A DNA stretch of 64,000 nucleotides from Halorhabdus utahensis DSM 12940 (GCF_000023945.1 NC_013158.1:1550001-1614000); one strand, 5' to 3'; counted from the stretch's first letter, positions 45,330 through 53,507 are shown. Numbers and translations: made by a program. The notes: a model not told the origin generated them from the letters alone.

Positions 45330-45356
45330 CATCCCCCTTCTTTCAGGTGGAGATTC
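45330..45356 (-). promoter_or_regulatory. ORB-like box before orc1
   Basis: Minus-strand TCTCCACCTGAAAGAAGGGG with one more G: CCA..TGAAA.AAGGGGG spacing of an ORB, differing at the GAAAC position. It lies 9-35 nt upstream of the orc1 ATG. Confidence 0.55.
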
Positions 45357-45710
45357 GCCCGCAGATCCGAGATAGCGGCCGAAAACGGCCTGTAGAACCG
45401 ATATGGCGGATTTCGAGATGGCGATCTTGGTGCAGTTGAACCACAAGAACCGGTGGGTGAAAGGCTATTAAAAATTTCGGTTCAGATCGTGCCCAGTCGA
45501 TGATGATGGATTCGGAGAGGTGATCATGTCCGGTGAATCAGTTTGCAGAGGTCCAAGCACCGTCCGGATTGGAGTGGTCTGGTTTCCGGATTGGAGGGAG
45601 CCTGGTTTTACAGGCTTCGATGCGAATTCCCGGAGCTTGCCCCCGAGACGATCCACACATCTGCATGAAGTCTGGAGAGGTTTGTCATTGAGTGCTATTG
45701 TCAAAGACAC

Positions 45711-45741
45711 CCTCCCCCACCCCTTCGTTTCGAGTGGAACA
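45711..45741 (-). promoter_or_regulatory. ORB with G-string, left
   Basis: Minus strand CCACTCGAAACGAAGGGG then TGGGGGAGG. It matches the right box at all but two of about 27 positions; orientation is inverted, with the G-string facing orc1. Confidence 0.88.
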
Positions 45742-45782
45742 GTCCAAACACCCGGGGAGGGGGGTTCAGCAACCGGGTAAGG

Positions 45783-45935
45783 ACAATCTAGAAAAGTCGG
45801 GTTTTATTAGAGAGTACATATAACAGTAACCGTAATGGGAACCAATTCTCTCATTGAATAAATTTAAAGTGTCTAGTAGATATTAGTACTAGATCTACCT
45901 AGAACAAAAGTACTAGTTTCCACTAGAGGTTCTGT
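45783..45935. other. AT-rich duplex-unwinding candidate with CTAG cluster
   Basis: The most AT-rich stretch of the origin (for example GAATAAATTTAAAGTG). It holds six CTAG tetranucleotides at 45788, 45873, 45889, 45899, 45913 and 45923, and the palindromic CTAGTTTCCACTAG (45913-45926), which also contains an ORB-core-like TTCCA. Confidence 0.7.
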
Positions 45936-46314
45936 ATGGCACTCTCATCTCCATTGACGATGGTTCTCAGTCGGTACTAATCGGTGTTAGTTGGTCCTTC
46001 CTGAGACGATCCGCTGATATACTGTCGAACGGTTTCGGCGATCAGTTTGGCCTCACCCGATGCTTTGCCGTTCTGCTCTACAGTGTAAGATACCGAATCA
46101 TCCAATATGCATCACGACTGCAGTAGAAACGATCCCGTGCATTCCGGAGACTGATAGTCTATTATATACTGGTCTATACCAGTCTGATGTCATGGTTTCG
46201 TTATATCTACCCATCGCCAATATCGAATCGCCACCGAGTCGGTCTGCGTGTGGATTTTCGCTCGTTCGGACGATCTGTACCGGTCAGCGCATGGTCCACC
46301 CGGTGGTTCACGGT

Positions 46315-46343
46315 GTTCCACTTGAAACGAAGGGGTGGGGGGT
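46315..46343 (+). promoter_or_regulatory. ORB with G-string, right
   Basis: Plus strand CCACTTGAAACGAAGGGG then TGGGGGGT. Opposite in orientation to the left ORB and about 580 bp from it; G-string faces oapA. Confidence 0.88.
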
Positions 46344-46406
46344 ATGCACGACCTCTCGTTGGTCATGCACGACCTCTCGTTGGTCATGCACGACCTCTCG
46401 TTGGTC
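46344..46406 (+). repeat. Three 21-bp tandem repeats abutting the right ORB
   Basis: Units beginning ATGCACGACCTCTCG start at 46344, 46365 and 46386 and are identical; the array begins at the end of the ORB G-string. The unit length is two helical turns, so the copies face one side of the DNA. Confidence 0.92.
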
Positions 46407-46547
46407 ATCGGATTGTCGATGAGCCCGTCCTTGTCGTGGTTTCCGTGTTCGTTCAGAATTCGTTATATATGTCTGACGTACAGTTAAGTGAATTCGGAAA
46501 AGTGTTTTGCGCAGATGCCCCGACTCGCTCGGGCGCGGGAGGATAGG

Positions 46548-47189
46548 ATGGGCCTGCTCACAGAACTCAGAGACAGCATTTCACGTGCCGCTTCGAGCCT
46601 GTTCTCAGAACAGGATCCGAAACGCATCGGCATCTACGGACCGCCCAACGCCGGCAAAACCACCCTGGCGAATCGGATCGCCCGGGATTGGACCGGCGAC
46701 GCGGTCGGACCGGAAAGTGCCGTTCCACACGAAACCAGGCGCGCGCGCCGCAAAGAAAACGTTGAGATCGAACGCGACGGCAAGTCGGTCCAGATCGACA
46801 TCGTCGACACGCCGGGTGTGACGACCAAGGTCGACTACACCGAATTCCTCGATCACGACATGGAGAAAGACGATGCCGTTCGCCGATCTCGTGAAGCCAC
46901 CGAGGGCGTCGCCGAGGCGATGCACTGGCTCCGGGAGGACGTCGACGGCGTCATCTACGTCCTCGACTCCGCCAAGGACCCCTTCACGCAGGTCAACACG
47001 ATGTTGATCGGCATCATCGAGAGCCAGGACCTGCCGGTGTTGATCTTCGCCAACAAGATCGACCTCGACGATTCGAGCGTCAAGCGGATCCGCAACGCGT
47101 TCCCACAGCACGAGACTGTCCCGTTGTCGGCGCTCGAAGGCGACAACATGGACGAAGTCTACGACAAGATCGCGGAGTACTTCGGGTGA
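46548..47189 (+). CDS. oapA: Origin-associated Era-like GTPase
   Basis: 213 residues. P-loop GPPNAGKTT, G2/switch region with PHETRRARR, G3 DTPGVTTKVDY, G4 ANKIDL and G5-like SALEGDN: an Era/Obg-type small GTPase. The N-terminal ~35 residues form an amphipathic helix. ATG 46548 has GGAGGA just upstream. It is the first gene right of the origin; I recall the Haloferax volcanii homologues of this trio being named OapA-C (origin-associated proteins), and the letter assignment is from memory. Confidence 0.85.
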   Translation: MGLLTELRDSISRAASSLFSEQDPKRIGIYGPPNAGKTTLANRIARDWTGDAVGPESAVPHETRRARRKENVEIERDGKSVQIDIVDTPGVTTKVDYTEFLDHDMEKDDAVRRSREATEGVAEAMHWLREDVDGVIYVLDSAKDPFTQVNTMLIGIIESQDLPVLIFANKIDLDDSSVKRIRNAFPQHETVPLSALEGDNMDEVYDKIAEYFG

Positions 47190-47195
47190 TCGAGC

Positions 47196-47582
47196 ATGGC
47201 TGAAGTCACAAATAAACCACGCGACGGCGTCCAGATCGACCTGATCAGCGGCCAGCGGATGGAGGGGATGGCCAGCATGGAGAAGATCCGGATGATCCTG
47301 GATGGCGTCCGTGATGGCAACATCGTCGTCCTGGAGGAGGGACTCAGTCCAGACGAGGAGTCCCGGCTGATCGAGGTGACGATGACCGAGATCAGTCCGG
47401 ACGAGTTCAACGGGATCGAGATCGAGACGTATCCGCGGTCGGAGACCGCCGACCAGAGCTTCCTCGATCGACTCATGGGAAAGGAGTCGACGAAGAAGCT
47501 CACCGTGATCGGGCCGGCTAACCAGATCGAGACGCTTCACAAGGACGAAACGCTCATCAGCGCACTCGTCTCCCGGAAATAA
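47196..47582 (+). CDS. oapB: DUF2073 protein
   Basis: 128 residues. MEKIRMILDGVRDGNIVVLEEGLSPDEESRLIEVTM is the DUF2073 hallmark of this conserved archaeal family found beside the GTPase. Function is unknown; the constant gene pairing suggests a partner of the GTPase. It starts 6 nt after oapA, and its TAA overlaps the next ATG (TAATG). Confidence 0.85.
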   Translation: MAEVTNKPRDGVQIDLISGQRMEGMASMEKIRMILDGVRDGNIVVLEEGLSPDEESRLIEVTMTEISPDEFNGIEIETYPRSETADQSFLDRLMGKESTKKLTVIGPANQIETLHKDETLISALVSRK

Positions 47583-48370
47583 TGCCTCACCAGTGTACGA
47601 GCTGTGGTACGGTCTTCGACGACGGCTCCACGGAGATGTTGTCGGGCTGTCCGGAGTGTGCTGGCAACACCTTCCAGTATCACCCGGGCGGGACGGAGTC
47701 GACTGGCGAGTCAGCGCCCGACGCGGCGCCCCCGGAGCGACCCGAACCGGACGATTCCGTCGCCCGGACCGTCGGCAACGCCGCACAGACGGTCAAGAAC
47801 TTCATCGGGAGCGACGAACCGACGCCCGGCGTCGACCCCGACGAGGCGGACCCCCTCTCGCCGTGGCCGGGTGACGCCGAGGACGCGGCGACCGTCGATG
47901 GTGACACGTCGCCCGCTCGACCCGAAACAGGGGGACCAACCGCTGGCGGTGCGGAGAATGACAGCGTCAGCGCCGAACCCCAGACTGATTCGGATCGCGG
48001 TGAGACCGTTCGGACGGCCGGAATCGAGGGCGAAGCCCAGGCATCGGCCCGATCGGCGGTCGTCTCGCCGGAGGAACTCTCGGAGGCCACCGGTGGGACC
48101 AACGTGGCCGTCGGTTCGAACGGTGGAGCCGTGGCTGCCGGGACTGCCAATGGCGAGCAAGCAGACGATGACCGGACCCCAACCGAAGACCGTCCCGACC
48201 TCGCCGAACTGCGCGAGGAGCTCAACGACCAGTTCGAGTCCATCCGGATCGTCGAACCCGGCCAGTACGAACTCAACCTCATGGAGCTGTACGAACGAGA
48301 GGAGTATATCATCGCACTCCAGGAGGACGGCCGCTACCAGATTCAGGTCCCCGATACCTGGCAGGAGTGA
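47582..48370 (+). CDS. oapC: Zinc-ribbon protein with disordered linker
   Basis: 262 residues. The N-terminal zinc ribbon (CTSCGTVF..LSGCPECAGNTF) is separated by ~150 acidic, Gly/Ser/Asp-rich residues from a conserved C-terminal helix-strand module (IRIVEPGQYELNLMELYEREEYIIALQEDGRYQIQ). It is the third gene of the origin-adjacent cluster and probably binds nucleic acid. Gene letter is from memory. Confidence 0.82.
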   Translation: MPHQCTSCGTVFDDGSTEMLSGCPECAGNTFQYHPGGTESTGESAPDAAPPERPEPDDSVARTVGNAAQTVKNFIGSDEPTPGVDPDEADPLSPWPGDAEDAATVDGDTSPARPETGGPTAGGAENDSVSAEPQTDSDRGETVRTAGIEGEAQASARSAVVSPEELSEATGGTNVAVGSNGGAVAAGTANGEQADDDRTPTEDRPDLAELREELNDQFESIRIVEPGQYELNLMELYEREEYIIALQEDGRYQIQVPDTWQE

Positions 48371-48456
48371 GGCTCCCTGGGACGTTCGGTCCGCTCGCGT
48401 TCTTCTGGTCGCGCCCGTAAGCAATCCTTTTTGTCCTCGTCACCGTGGGTAGGCAC

Positions 48457-48882
48457 ATGCACTATCGGGAACTCACCGGGTCGCGGGAGTTCGTCGCCAG
48501 CCTGACCCACGGCGAGGACTGGCGCGGCCAGATCGAGGCTTTCGCCCGGGATGAGGGGATCAAGGCGGCCGTCTTCTTCGGCCTCGGGACCGTTCAGGAC
48601 GCGGCGATCTGGTACTACGATCAGGACGAACAGACGTATCGCGAGACGGTCTTCGACGAACCGCTTGAAGTCGCGGCCTGCGTCGGGAATATATCGCTCG
48701 ATGTCGACGGAGAGCCCTTCGCACACACACACGTCGTCCTCTCCCGCGAGGACGGATCGACGATCGCTGGCCATCTCGATGCAGGGACAACATACATCGG
48801 CGAACTGTACGTTCGGACGTTCGAGGAATCGCTCGAACGCGCTCCGGACGAGACGACCGGTGGCGACCTCTGGGCGCTGTAA
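48457..48882 (+). CDS. PPC/DUF296 domain DNA-binding protein
   Basis: 141 residues. PPC (plants and prokaryotes conserved) fold: an N-terminal strand with REFVASLTHGEDW, AVFFGLGTVQDAAIWYY, VGNISLDVDGEPFAHTHVVLS, and AGHLDAGTTYIGELYV with conserved histidines likely binding metal. ATG at 48457 is preferred to the in-frame GTG at 48445; a T-rich element sits about 30 nt upstream. Its stop directly abuts the polD2 start. Confidence 0.85.
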   Translation: MHYRELTGSREFVASLTHGEDWRGQIEAFARDEGIKAAVFFGLGTVQDAAIWYYDQDEQTYRETVFDEPLEVAACVGNISLDVDGEPFAHTHVVLSREDGSTIAGHLDAGTTYIGELYVRTFEESLERAPDETTGGDLWAL

Positions 48883-51800
48883 ATGCGCGACGCCGACGAG
48901 CGGTACTTCGCGCGGCTGGAAGACGAACTCGATACGGCCATGGACGTGGCCCGGAGCGCTCGCGAGCGGGGCGGCGATCCGACGACCGACGTCGAGATAC
49001 CCGTCGCGAAGGACATGGCCGATCGCGTCGAGAACATCCTCGGGATCGACGGGGTCGCCGAACGGGTCCGGGATCTCGAAGGCGAGATGTCACGCGAGGA
49101 GGCCGCCCTCGCCCTGGTCGAGGACTTCGTGGCGGGGACCGTCGGTGACTACGATACGAAGGCGGGCAAGATCGAGGGGGCCGTCCGGACGGCCGTCGCC
49201 CTGCTCACCGAGGGGGTCGTCGCCGCGCCGATCGAGGGGATCGACCGCGTCGAGATCCTCGACAACGACGACGGCACCCAGTTCGTCAACGTCTACTACG
49301 CCGGGCCGATCCGATCCGCCGGCGGGACCGCCCAGGCGCTCTCGGTCCTCGTGGCCGACTACGCCCGGACCCTGCTCGACATCGACGAGTACCACGCTCG
49401 CGACGAGGAGATCGGCCGTTACGTCGAGGAGATCGAACTCTACGACGAGGACACCGGCCTGCAGTACTCGCCGAAGGAAAAGGAAACTCGACACATCACC
49501 GATCACATGCCGATCATGCTCGACGGTGAGGCCACCGGTGGCGAGGAGGTCTCGGGTTATCGGGACCTCGAACGCGTCGACTCCAACAGCGCCCGGGGCG
49601 GGATGTGTCTGGTCCTCGCAGAGGGAATCGCGCTCAAAGCCCCCAAGATCCAGCGCTACACCCGTCAGCTCGATGACGTCGAGTGGCCGTGGCTCCAGGA
49701 CCTGATCGACGGCACGATCGGGGCGGACGAGAGCGAGGACGAGACGGGCGGAGAAGAAGACGAAGACGGTTCGGCCGACGGCGAGAGGGACACGCAGGAC
49801 GACGACGCGTCCACAGTGGACGGCCCACCCCGGGCAGAGCCATCGAAGAAGTACCTCCGGGATCTCATCGCGGGTCGCCCTGTCTTCTCCCATCCGAGCG
49901 AATCGGGTGGATTTCGACTGCGCTACGGCCGCGCCAGAAACCACGGCAACGCCACGGCGGGCGTCCACCCGGCGACGATGCACCTCGTCGACGACTTCCT
50001 CGCGACGGGGACCCAGATCAAGACCGAGCGCCCGGGGAAGGCTGCGGGTGTGGTCCCGGTCGACACCATCGAGGGACCGACGGTCCGGCTCGCTAACGGC
50101 GACGTCCGGCGGATCGACGACCCCGAAGAGGCCAAGGAAGTCCGCAACGGCGTCGAGTCGGTCCTGGATCTCGGGGAGTATCTCGTCAACTACGGCGAGT
50201 TCATCGAGAACAATCATCCGCTCGCGCCGGCTTCCTACACTGTCGAGTGGTGGGTCCAGGAGTTCGAGGCGGCCGGCGCGGACGTCCAGGCGATGACTGA
50301 TTCCGTCGAGATCGACCTCGACGATCCCACGCCGTCCCGAGCCCTCCAGTGGGCCCGGGAATACGACGCCCCGCTCCACCCGAAATACACCTACGTCTAT
50401 CACGACGTGAGCGTCGAGGCGATCGACGCCCTGGCCGACGCGATCGCGGACGGCGAGATCGTCACGGGGGACGGGGCCACGGCGGAGCCCGGTGATCACG
50501 CCGACAGGGCGGGCACCGCGACCGGCGATCTCGTCCTCCCGCGGAGTGAGATCGCCCGACGGACCCTCGAATCGCTGCTGGTCGAACATACCCAGACTGA
50601 CGCCTCGCTGATTGTCCCGACCTGGCGGCCGCTCGTCGAGACGCTGGGATTCAACGACGACCTGACGCGACCGTGGACGCTGTCGGACCTTTCGGAAGCG
50701 GCCCGCACGTACGACGATGGGGAGAACGCCATCGAGGCCGTCAACGAGATCGCCCCCTTCGACGTCCGTGAGCGAGCCCCGACCCGGATCGGCAACCGGA
50801 TGGGCCGCCCCGAGAAGTCCGAGGAACGGGAACTCTCGCCGGCCGTCCACACGCTGTTCCCGATCGGCGAGGCCGGGGGCAATCAGCGTGATGTCGCGAA
50901 GGCGGCCGGGCACGCCGACGAGATGGGTGACGCACCGGGCGAAGTCGAACTCGAGGTCGGCCGTCGGCGGTGTACCGATTGCGCCACCGAGACCTATCAG
51001 GCGCGGTGCCCCGACTGTAACGGCATCACCGAAACCATCTACGTCTGCCCGGACTGCGACCGCGAGGTCGACCCCGACGAGTCCGGCCGGGCCGAGTGTC
51101 CACGGTGTGAGACCATCGCCTCACCGACCAGAATGACGACGATCGACGTCGGCGAGGTCTACCAGCAGGCTATGGACAGCGTCGGCGAGCGCGAGGTTGC
51201 CTTCGACGTACTCAAAGGCGTCAAAGGATTGACCTCGAAGGAAAAAATGCCCGAACCGATGGAGAAGGGTGTCCTCCGGGCCAAACACGACATCAGCGCG
51301 TTCAAGGACGGGACGGTCCGCTACGACATGACTGACCTCCCCGTCACCTCAGTTCGGCCGGCCGAGCTCGACGTCACCGTCGAGCAGTTCCGCGAGCTGG
51401 GCTACGAGGCAGACATCCAGGGCGATCCACTGATCCACGACGATCAACTGGTCGAGTTGAACGTCCAGGACGTCGTCCTCTCGGACGGCGCGGCCGAGCA
51501 CATGCTCAAGACGGCGGCCTTCATCGACGACCTCCTCGAGTCGTACTACGGTCTCGATCCCTACTACGAACTCGAGGATCGAGACGACCTCGTCGGCGAA
51601 CTCGTCTTCGGGATGGCTCCCCACACCAGCGCGGCGACCGTCGGCCGCGTCGTCGGCTTCACCTCGGCTGCGGTGGGGTACGCTCACCCGTACTTCCACG
51701 CGGCGAAACGACGGAATTGTGACGGAGATGAAGATTGTGTAATGCTTCTCCTTGATGGACTTTTGAACTTTAGTGTCAAGTACCTGCCAAATCAGCGAGG

Positions 51801-52464
51801 GGGCCGCATGGACGCGCCCTTAGTGATGTCTTCACGGATCGACCCGGCCGAGATCGACGACGAGGCCCACAACATCGACATCGTCGAACAGTATCCCCTG
51901 GAACTCTACGAAGCGACCCGCGAGATGGCCCATCCCGAGGACGTTGACGTCAAGATCGCCGAGGACACCCTCGGGACGGACGAGGAGTACACTGGCTTCG
52001 CCCACACCCACGACACCAGCAACATCGCCCTCGGGCCGGATCTCTCGGCGTACAAGACCCTCGGATCGATGGAGGACAAGATGGACGCCCAACTTGAAAT
52101 CTCCCGGAAACTCCGGGCCGTCGACGAGACCGACGTCGCCGAGCGAATCATCGAGTATCACTTCCTGCCGGACCTGATCGGCAACCTTCGTGCCTTCTCG
52201 CGGCAGGATGTCCGGTGTCTGGGCTGTGGCGAAAAGTACCGCCGGATGCCCCTCACCGGCACCTGTCGGGAGTGTGGCGGTGACGTGAACCTGACCGTCC
52301 ACGAGGGCTCGGTCAACAAGTACATCGACACGGCCACGCGCGTGGCCGAGGAGTTCGGGGCCCGGGAGTACACTAAACAGCGCTTAGAGATCCTGGATCG
52401 CGCGATCAAGCGCGTCTTCGAGGACGATACGAGCAGGCAGACGGGGATCGGGGACTTCATGTGA
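48883..52464 (+). CDS. polD2: D-family DNA polymerase large subunit DP2
   Basis: Catalytic subunit of the replicative PolD, 1193 residues, intein-free. Two-barrel RNA-polymerase-like core with the double-psi motif around NCDGDEDC (N945-C946 onward) and VKYLPNQRGGRMDAPLV. A zinc module CTDCAT..CPDCNG..CPDCD..CPRCE spans about 690-745 and a second CLGCGEKY..CRECGG about 1111-1135. An acidic low-complexity insertion at about 281-322 (ESEDETGGEEDEDGS) is lineage-specific. Codons 945-986 use AT-rich codons unlike the rest. The C-terminal RQTGIGDFM is a PCNA-binding-type tail. Confidence 0.96.
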   Translation: MRDADERYFARLEDELDTAMDVARSARERGGDPTTDVEIPVAKDMADRVENILGIDGVAERVRDLEGEMSREEAALALVEDFVAGTVGDYDTKAGKIEGAVRTAVALLTEGVVAAPIEGIDRVEILDNDDGTQFVNVYYAGPIRSAGGTAQALSVLVADYARTLLDIDEYHARDEEIGRYVEEIELYDEDTGLQYSPKEKETRHITDHMPIMLDGEATGGEEVSGYRDLERVDSNSARGGMCLVLAEGIALKAPKIQRYTRQLDDVEWPWLQDLIDGTIGADESEDETGGEEDEDGSADGERDTQDDDASTVDGPPRAEPSKKYLRDLIAGRPVFSHPSESGGFRLRYGRARNHGNATAGVHPATMHLVDDFLATGTQIKTERPGKAAGVVPVDTIEGPTVRLANGDVRRIDDPEEAKEVRNGVESVLDLGEYLVNYGEFIENNHPLAPASYTVEWWVQEFEAAGADVQAMTDSVEIDLDDPTPSRALQWAREYDAPLHPKYTYVYHDVSVEAIDALADAIADGEIVTGDGATAEPGDHADRAGTATGDLVLPRSEIARRTLESLLVEHTQTDASLIVPTWRPLVETLGFNDDLTRPWTLSDLSEAARTYDDGENAIEAVNEIAPFDVRERAPTRIGNRMGRPEKSEERELSPAVHTLFPIGEAGGNQRDVAKAAGHADEMGDAPGEVELEVGRRRCTDCATETYQARCPDCNGITETIYVCPDCDREVDPDESGRAECPRCETIASPTRMTTIDVGEVYQQAMDSVGEREVAFDVLKGVKGLTSKEKMPEPMEKGVLRAKHDISAFKDGTVRYDMTDLPVTSVRPAELDVTVEQFRELGYEADIQGDPLIHDDQLVELNVQDVVLSDGAAEHMLKTAAFIDDLLESYYGLDPYYELEDRDDLVGELVFGMAPHTSAATVGRVVGFTSAAVGYAHPYFHAAKRRNCDGDEDCVMLLLDGLLNFSVKYLPNQRGGRMDAPLVMSSRIDPAEIDDEAHNIDIVEQYPLELYEATREMAHPEDVDVKIAEDTLGTDEEYTGFAHTHDTSNIALGPDLSAYKTLGSMEDKMDAQLEISRKLRAVDETDVAERIIEYHFLPDLIGNLRAFSRQDVRCLGCGEKYRRMPLTGTCRECGGDVNLTVHEGSVNKYIDTATRVAEEFGAREYTKQRLEILDRAIKRVFEDDTSRQTGIGDFM
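51715..51842 (+). other. Foreign-codon patch in polD2 at an intein site
   Basis: Codons such as AAT, GGA, GTA, CTT, TTG, TTT, AGT, CCA, CGA, TTA, TCT and TCA cluster here, whereas flanking codons are nearly all GC-ending. The patch starts at the N/C junction of RRN-CDGDEDC, a known DP2 intein insertion point. Confidence 0.75.
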
Positions 52465-52631
52465 GTGGGTTCTACCGAGCCGAGCGAAGCGAGGCTCGGC
52501 TTTTTGGTCCAGATTTTTGCGCGAGTGGTCAGGAGTGATGTGAGCAGTGTAACCGCGAACGAAGCGAGTGACCCGAGCGGAAAAAGGTGGGAGAGATACG
52601 AGCAGGCAGACGGGGATCGGCGACTTCATGT
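52426..52631 (+). repeat. 37-bp direct repeat of the polD2 3-prime end
   Basis: Copy 1 at 52426-52462 contains the last codons of polD2; copy 2 at 52595-52631 differs at one base and also reads DTSRQTGIGDFM then a stop. The copies are 169 bp apart and enclose a hairpin terminator. Confidence 0.9.
52475..52505 (+). terminator. Hairpin plus T-run terminator after polD2
   Basis: CCGAGCC (52475-52481), loop GAGCGAAGCGA, GGCTCGG (52493-52499), then a T5 run. It terminates transcription of the oap-polD2 cluster. Confidence 0.65.
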
Positions 52632-52660
52632 AGCGGCCGGCGGGCACTGCAGCCGGACAC

Positions 52661-53113
52661 TCACGCAGCGTCGGGGTCAGGTTCCAGTCGATAGCGAGTC
52701 GTCGGTCGACCGGAGAACCGCGGGCCGGAGCCCGTGGTGGCGAAATCAGCCGCCTCGGCGGCATTTCGGACGGCTGCTTCGCCGTCAGGAACCAACAGTT
52801 CGACGACCATCGCTTCCCGGCGGGCGAACCGGATCGGTTCTTCGAGCAGTCGCGCACACGCCGGTTCGGAGCCGGCGAGTTGCGTGACGTAGACTGTCTC
52901 GTCGCGAGCGTCGAAGCTCACGAATCCGATGATCGGGACACTGTCGTCGTCTCCATCGTCGCTTTGCTCCGTGGCTGGACCGTCAGCTCTGTCCGGATCG
53001 ACGGCGACGCGAACCGTCCGGTCGTGGACGAGATTTCGCATCACGTCCACGGGTGAGTCAGCCAGTTCCGCCAGCGCATCGGCGTCGGCTTCGACGGCCT
53101 CACGAACGTCCAT
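52661..53113 (-). CDS. GNAT-like N-acetyltransferase
   Basis: 150 residues, MDVREAVEADADALAELADSP, the classic GNAT N-terminus. Two central strands IIGFVSFDARDETVYVTQLAG are separated by a Ser/Asp-rich insertion. The late part ARLLEEPIRFARREAMVVELLVP and the DF..TGSGPRFSGRPTTRYRLEP ending are consistent with an acetyl-CoA fold. The substrate is unknown. ATG at 53113. Confidence 0.6.
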   Translation of the reverse strand: MDVREAVEADADALAELADSPVDVMRNLVHDRTVRVAVDPDRADGPATEQSDDGDDDSVPIIGFVSFDARDETVYVTQLAGSEPACARLLEEPIRFARREAMVVELLVPDGEAAVRNAAEAADFATTGSGPRFSGRPTTRYRLEPDPDAA

Positions 53114-53216
53114 GCGAGTGGTTCACGACCCCGACGTAGTTAACCGCTGTGGCGACGGCTGTTTTGAGTGGCGTCGGTGCGAGCAATCTTTGTCTCCGGT
53201 CCGCCTACTGTCGAGT

Positions 53217-53507
53217 ATGTACGTCTCTCCGGCGGTCCGGTCGATCCGCGAGCATCCAGTCGAGGACGAATCGGTCACGTTGCTCGTCCGTGCAGCCGAC
53301 GATGTCGCCGAGATCCGCGATCGGATCGAAACTGCCGGTGGGACGATCGAGGAGAGCCTGGAGTTCGAGACGCTGGCCGTCTCTATTCCACAGACGGGTG
53401 TCGGGGAAATCTGTGAGCTAGAGGGGATCGAATCGATCGAGACCGACCGGACGCTGACGATCGACGCCGATGGCGCGGGCGAAGACGTCTCGACGTCCGG
53501 GGAGTAG
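53217..53507 (+). CDS. Small conserved protein, hypothetical
   Basis: 96 residues from MYVSPAVRSIREHP. Alternating strands and helices (VTLLVRAADDVAEIRDRIETAGGTIEESLEFETLAVSIPQ, ICELEGIESIETDR) resemble the peptidase-inhibitor I9 / ferredoxin-like fold; this is a fold guess. A GTCGAGT spacer with no Shine-Dalgarno site precedes ATG. Confidence 0.6.
   Translation: MYVSPAVRSIREHPVEDESVTLLVRAADDVAEIRDRIETAGGTIEESLEFETLAVSIPQTGVGEICELEGIESIETDRTLTIDADGAGEDVSTSGE

Larger units (their letters stand above)
45322..46547. other. oriC1: Replication origin region (oriC1 type)
   Basis: 1.2-kb intergenic region without credible genes between orc1 and oapA. It contains two near-identical inverted ORBs with G-strings (45711-45741, 46315-46343), an AT-rich block (about 45783-45935) suited to unwinding, a third box beside orc1, CTAG clusters and a 21-bp triple repeat. 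Conserved flanks (sec11-orc1 on the left, the oap genes and polD2 on the right) match the haloarchaeal main origin as I know it. Confidence 0.9.

Noticed and set aside
45563-45596. Direct repeat CCGGATTGGAG at 45563 and 45586 as additional ORBs
   Set aside because: It resembles only part of the ORB and lacks the GAAAC and G-run; kept out of the ORB list.
45520-46487. Small frames (80-120 residues) in the origin region
   Set aside because: No homology-like motifs, no ribosome sites, and they run through ORBs and tandem repeats.
51700-51850. Intein in polD2
   Set aside because: The extein sequence is continuous through NCDGDED and QRGGRMDAPLV with no splicing-domain sequence; only a possible footprint remains.
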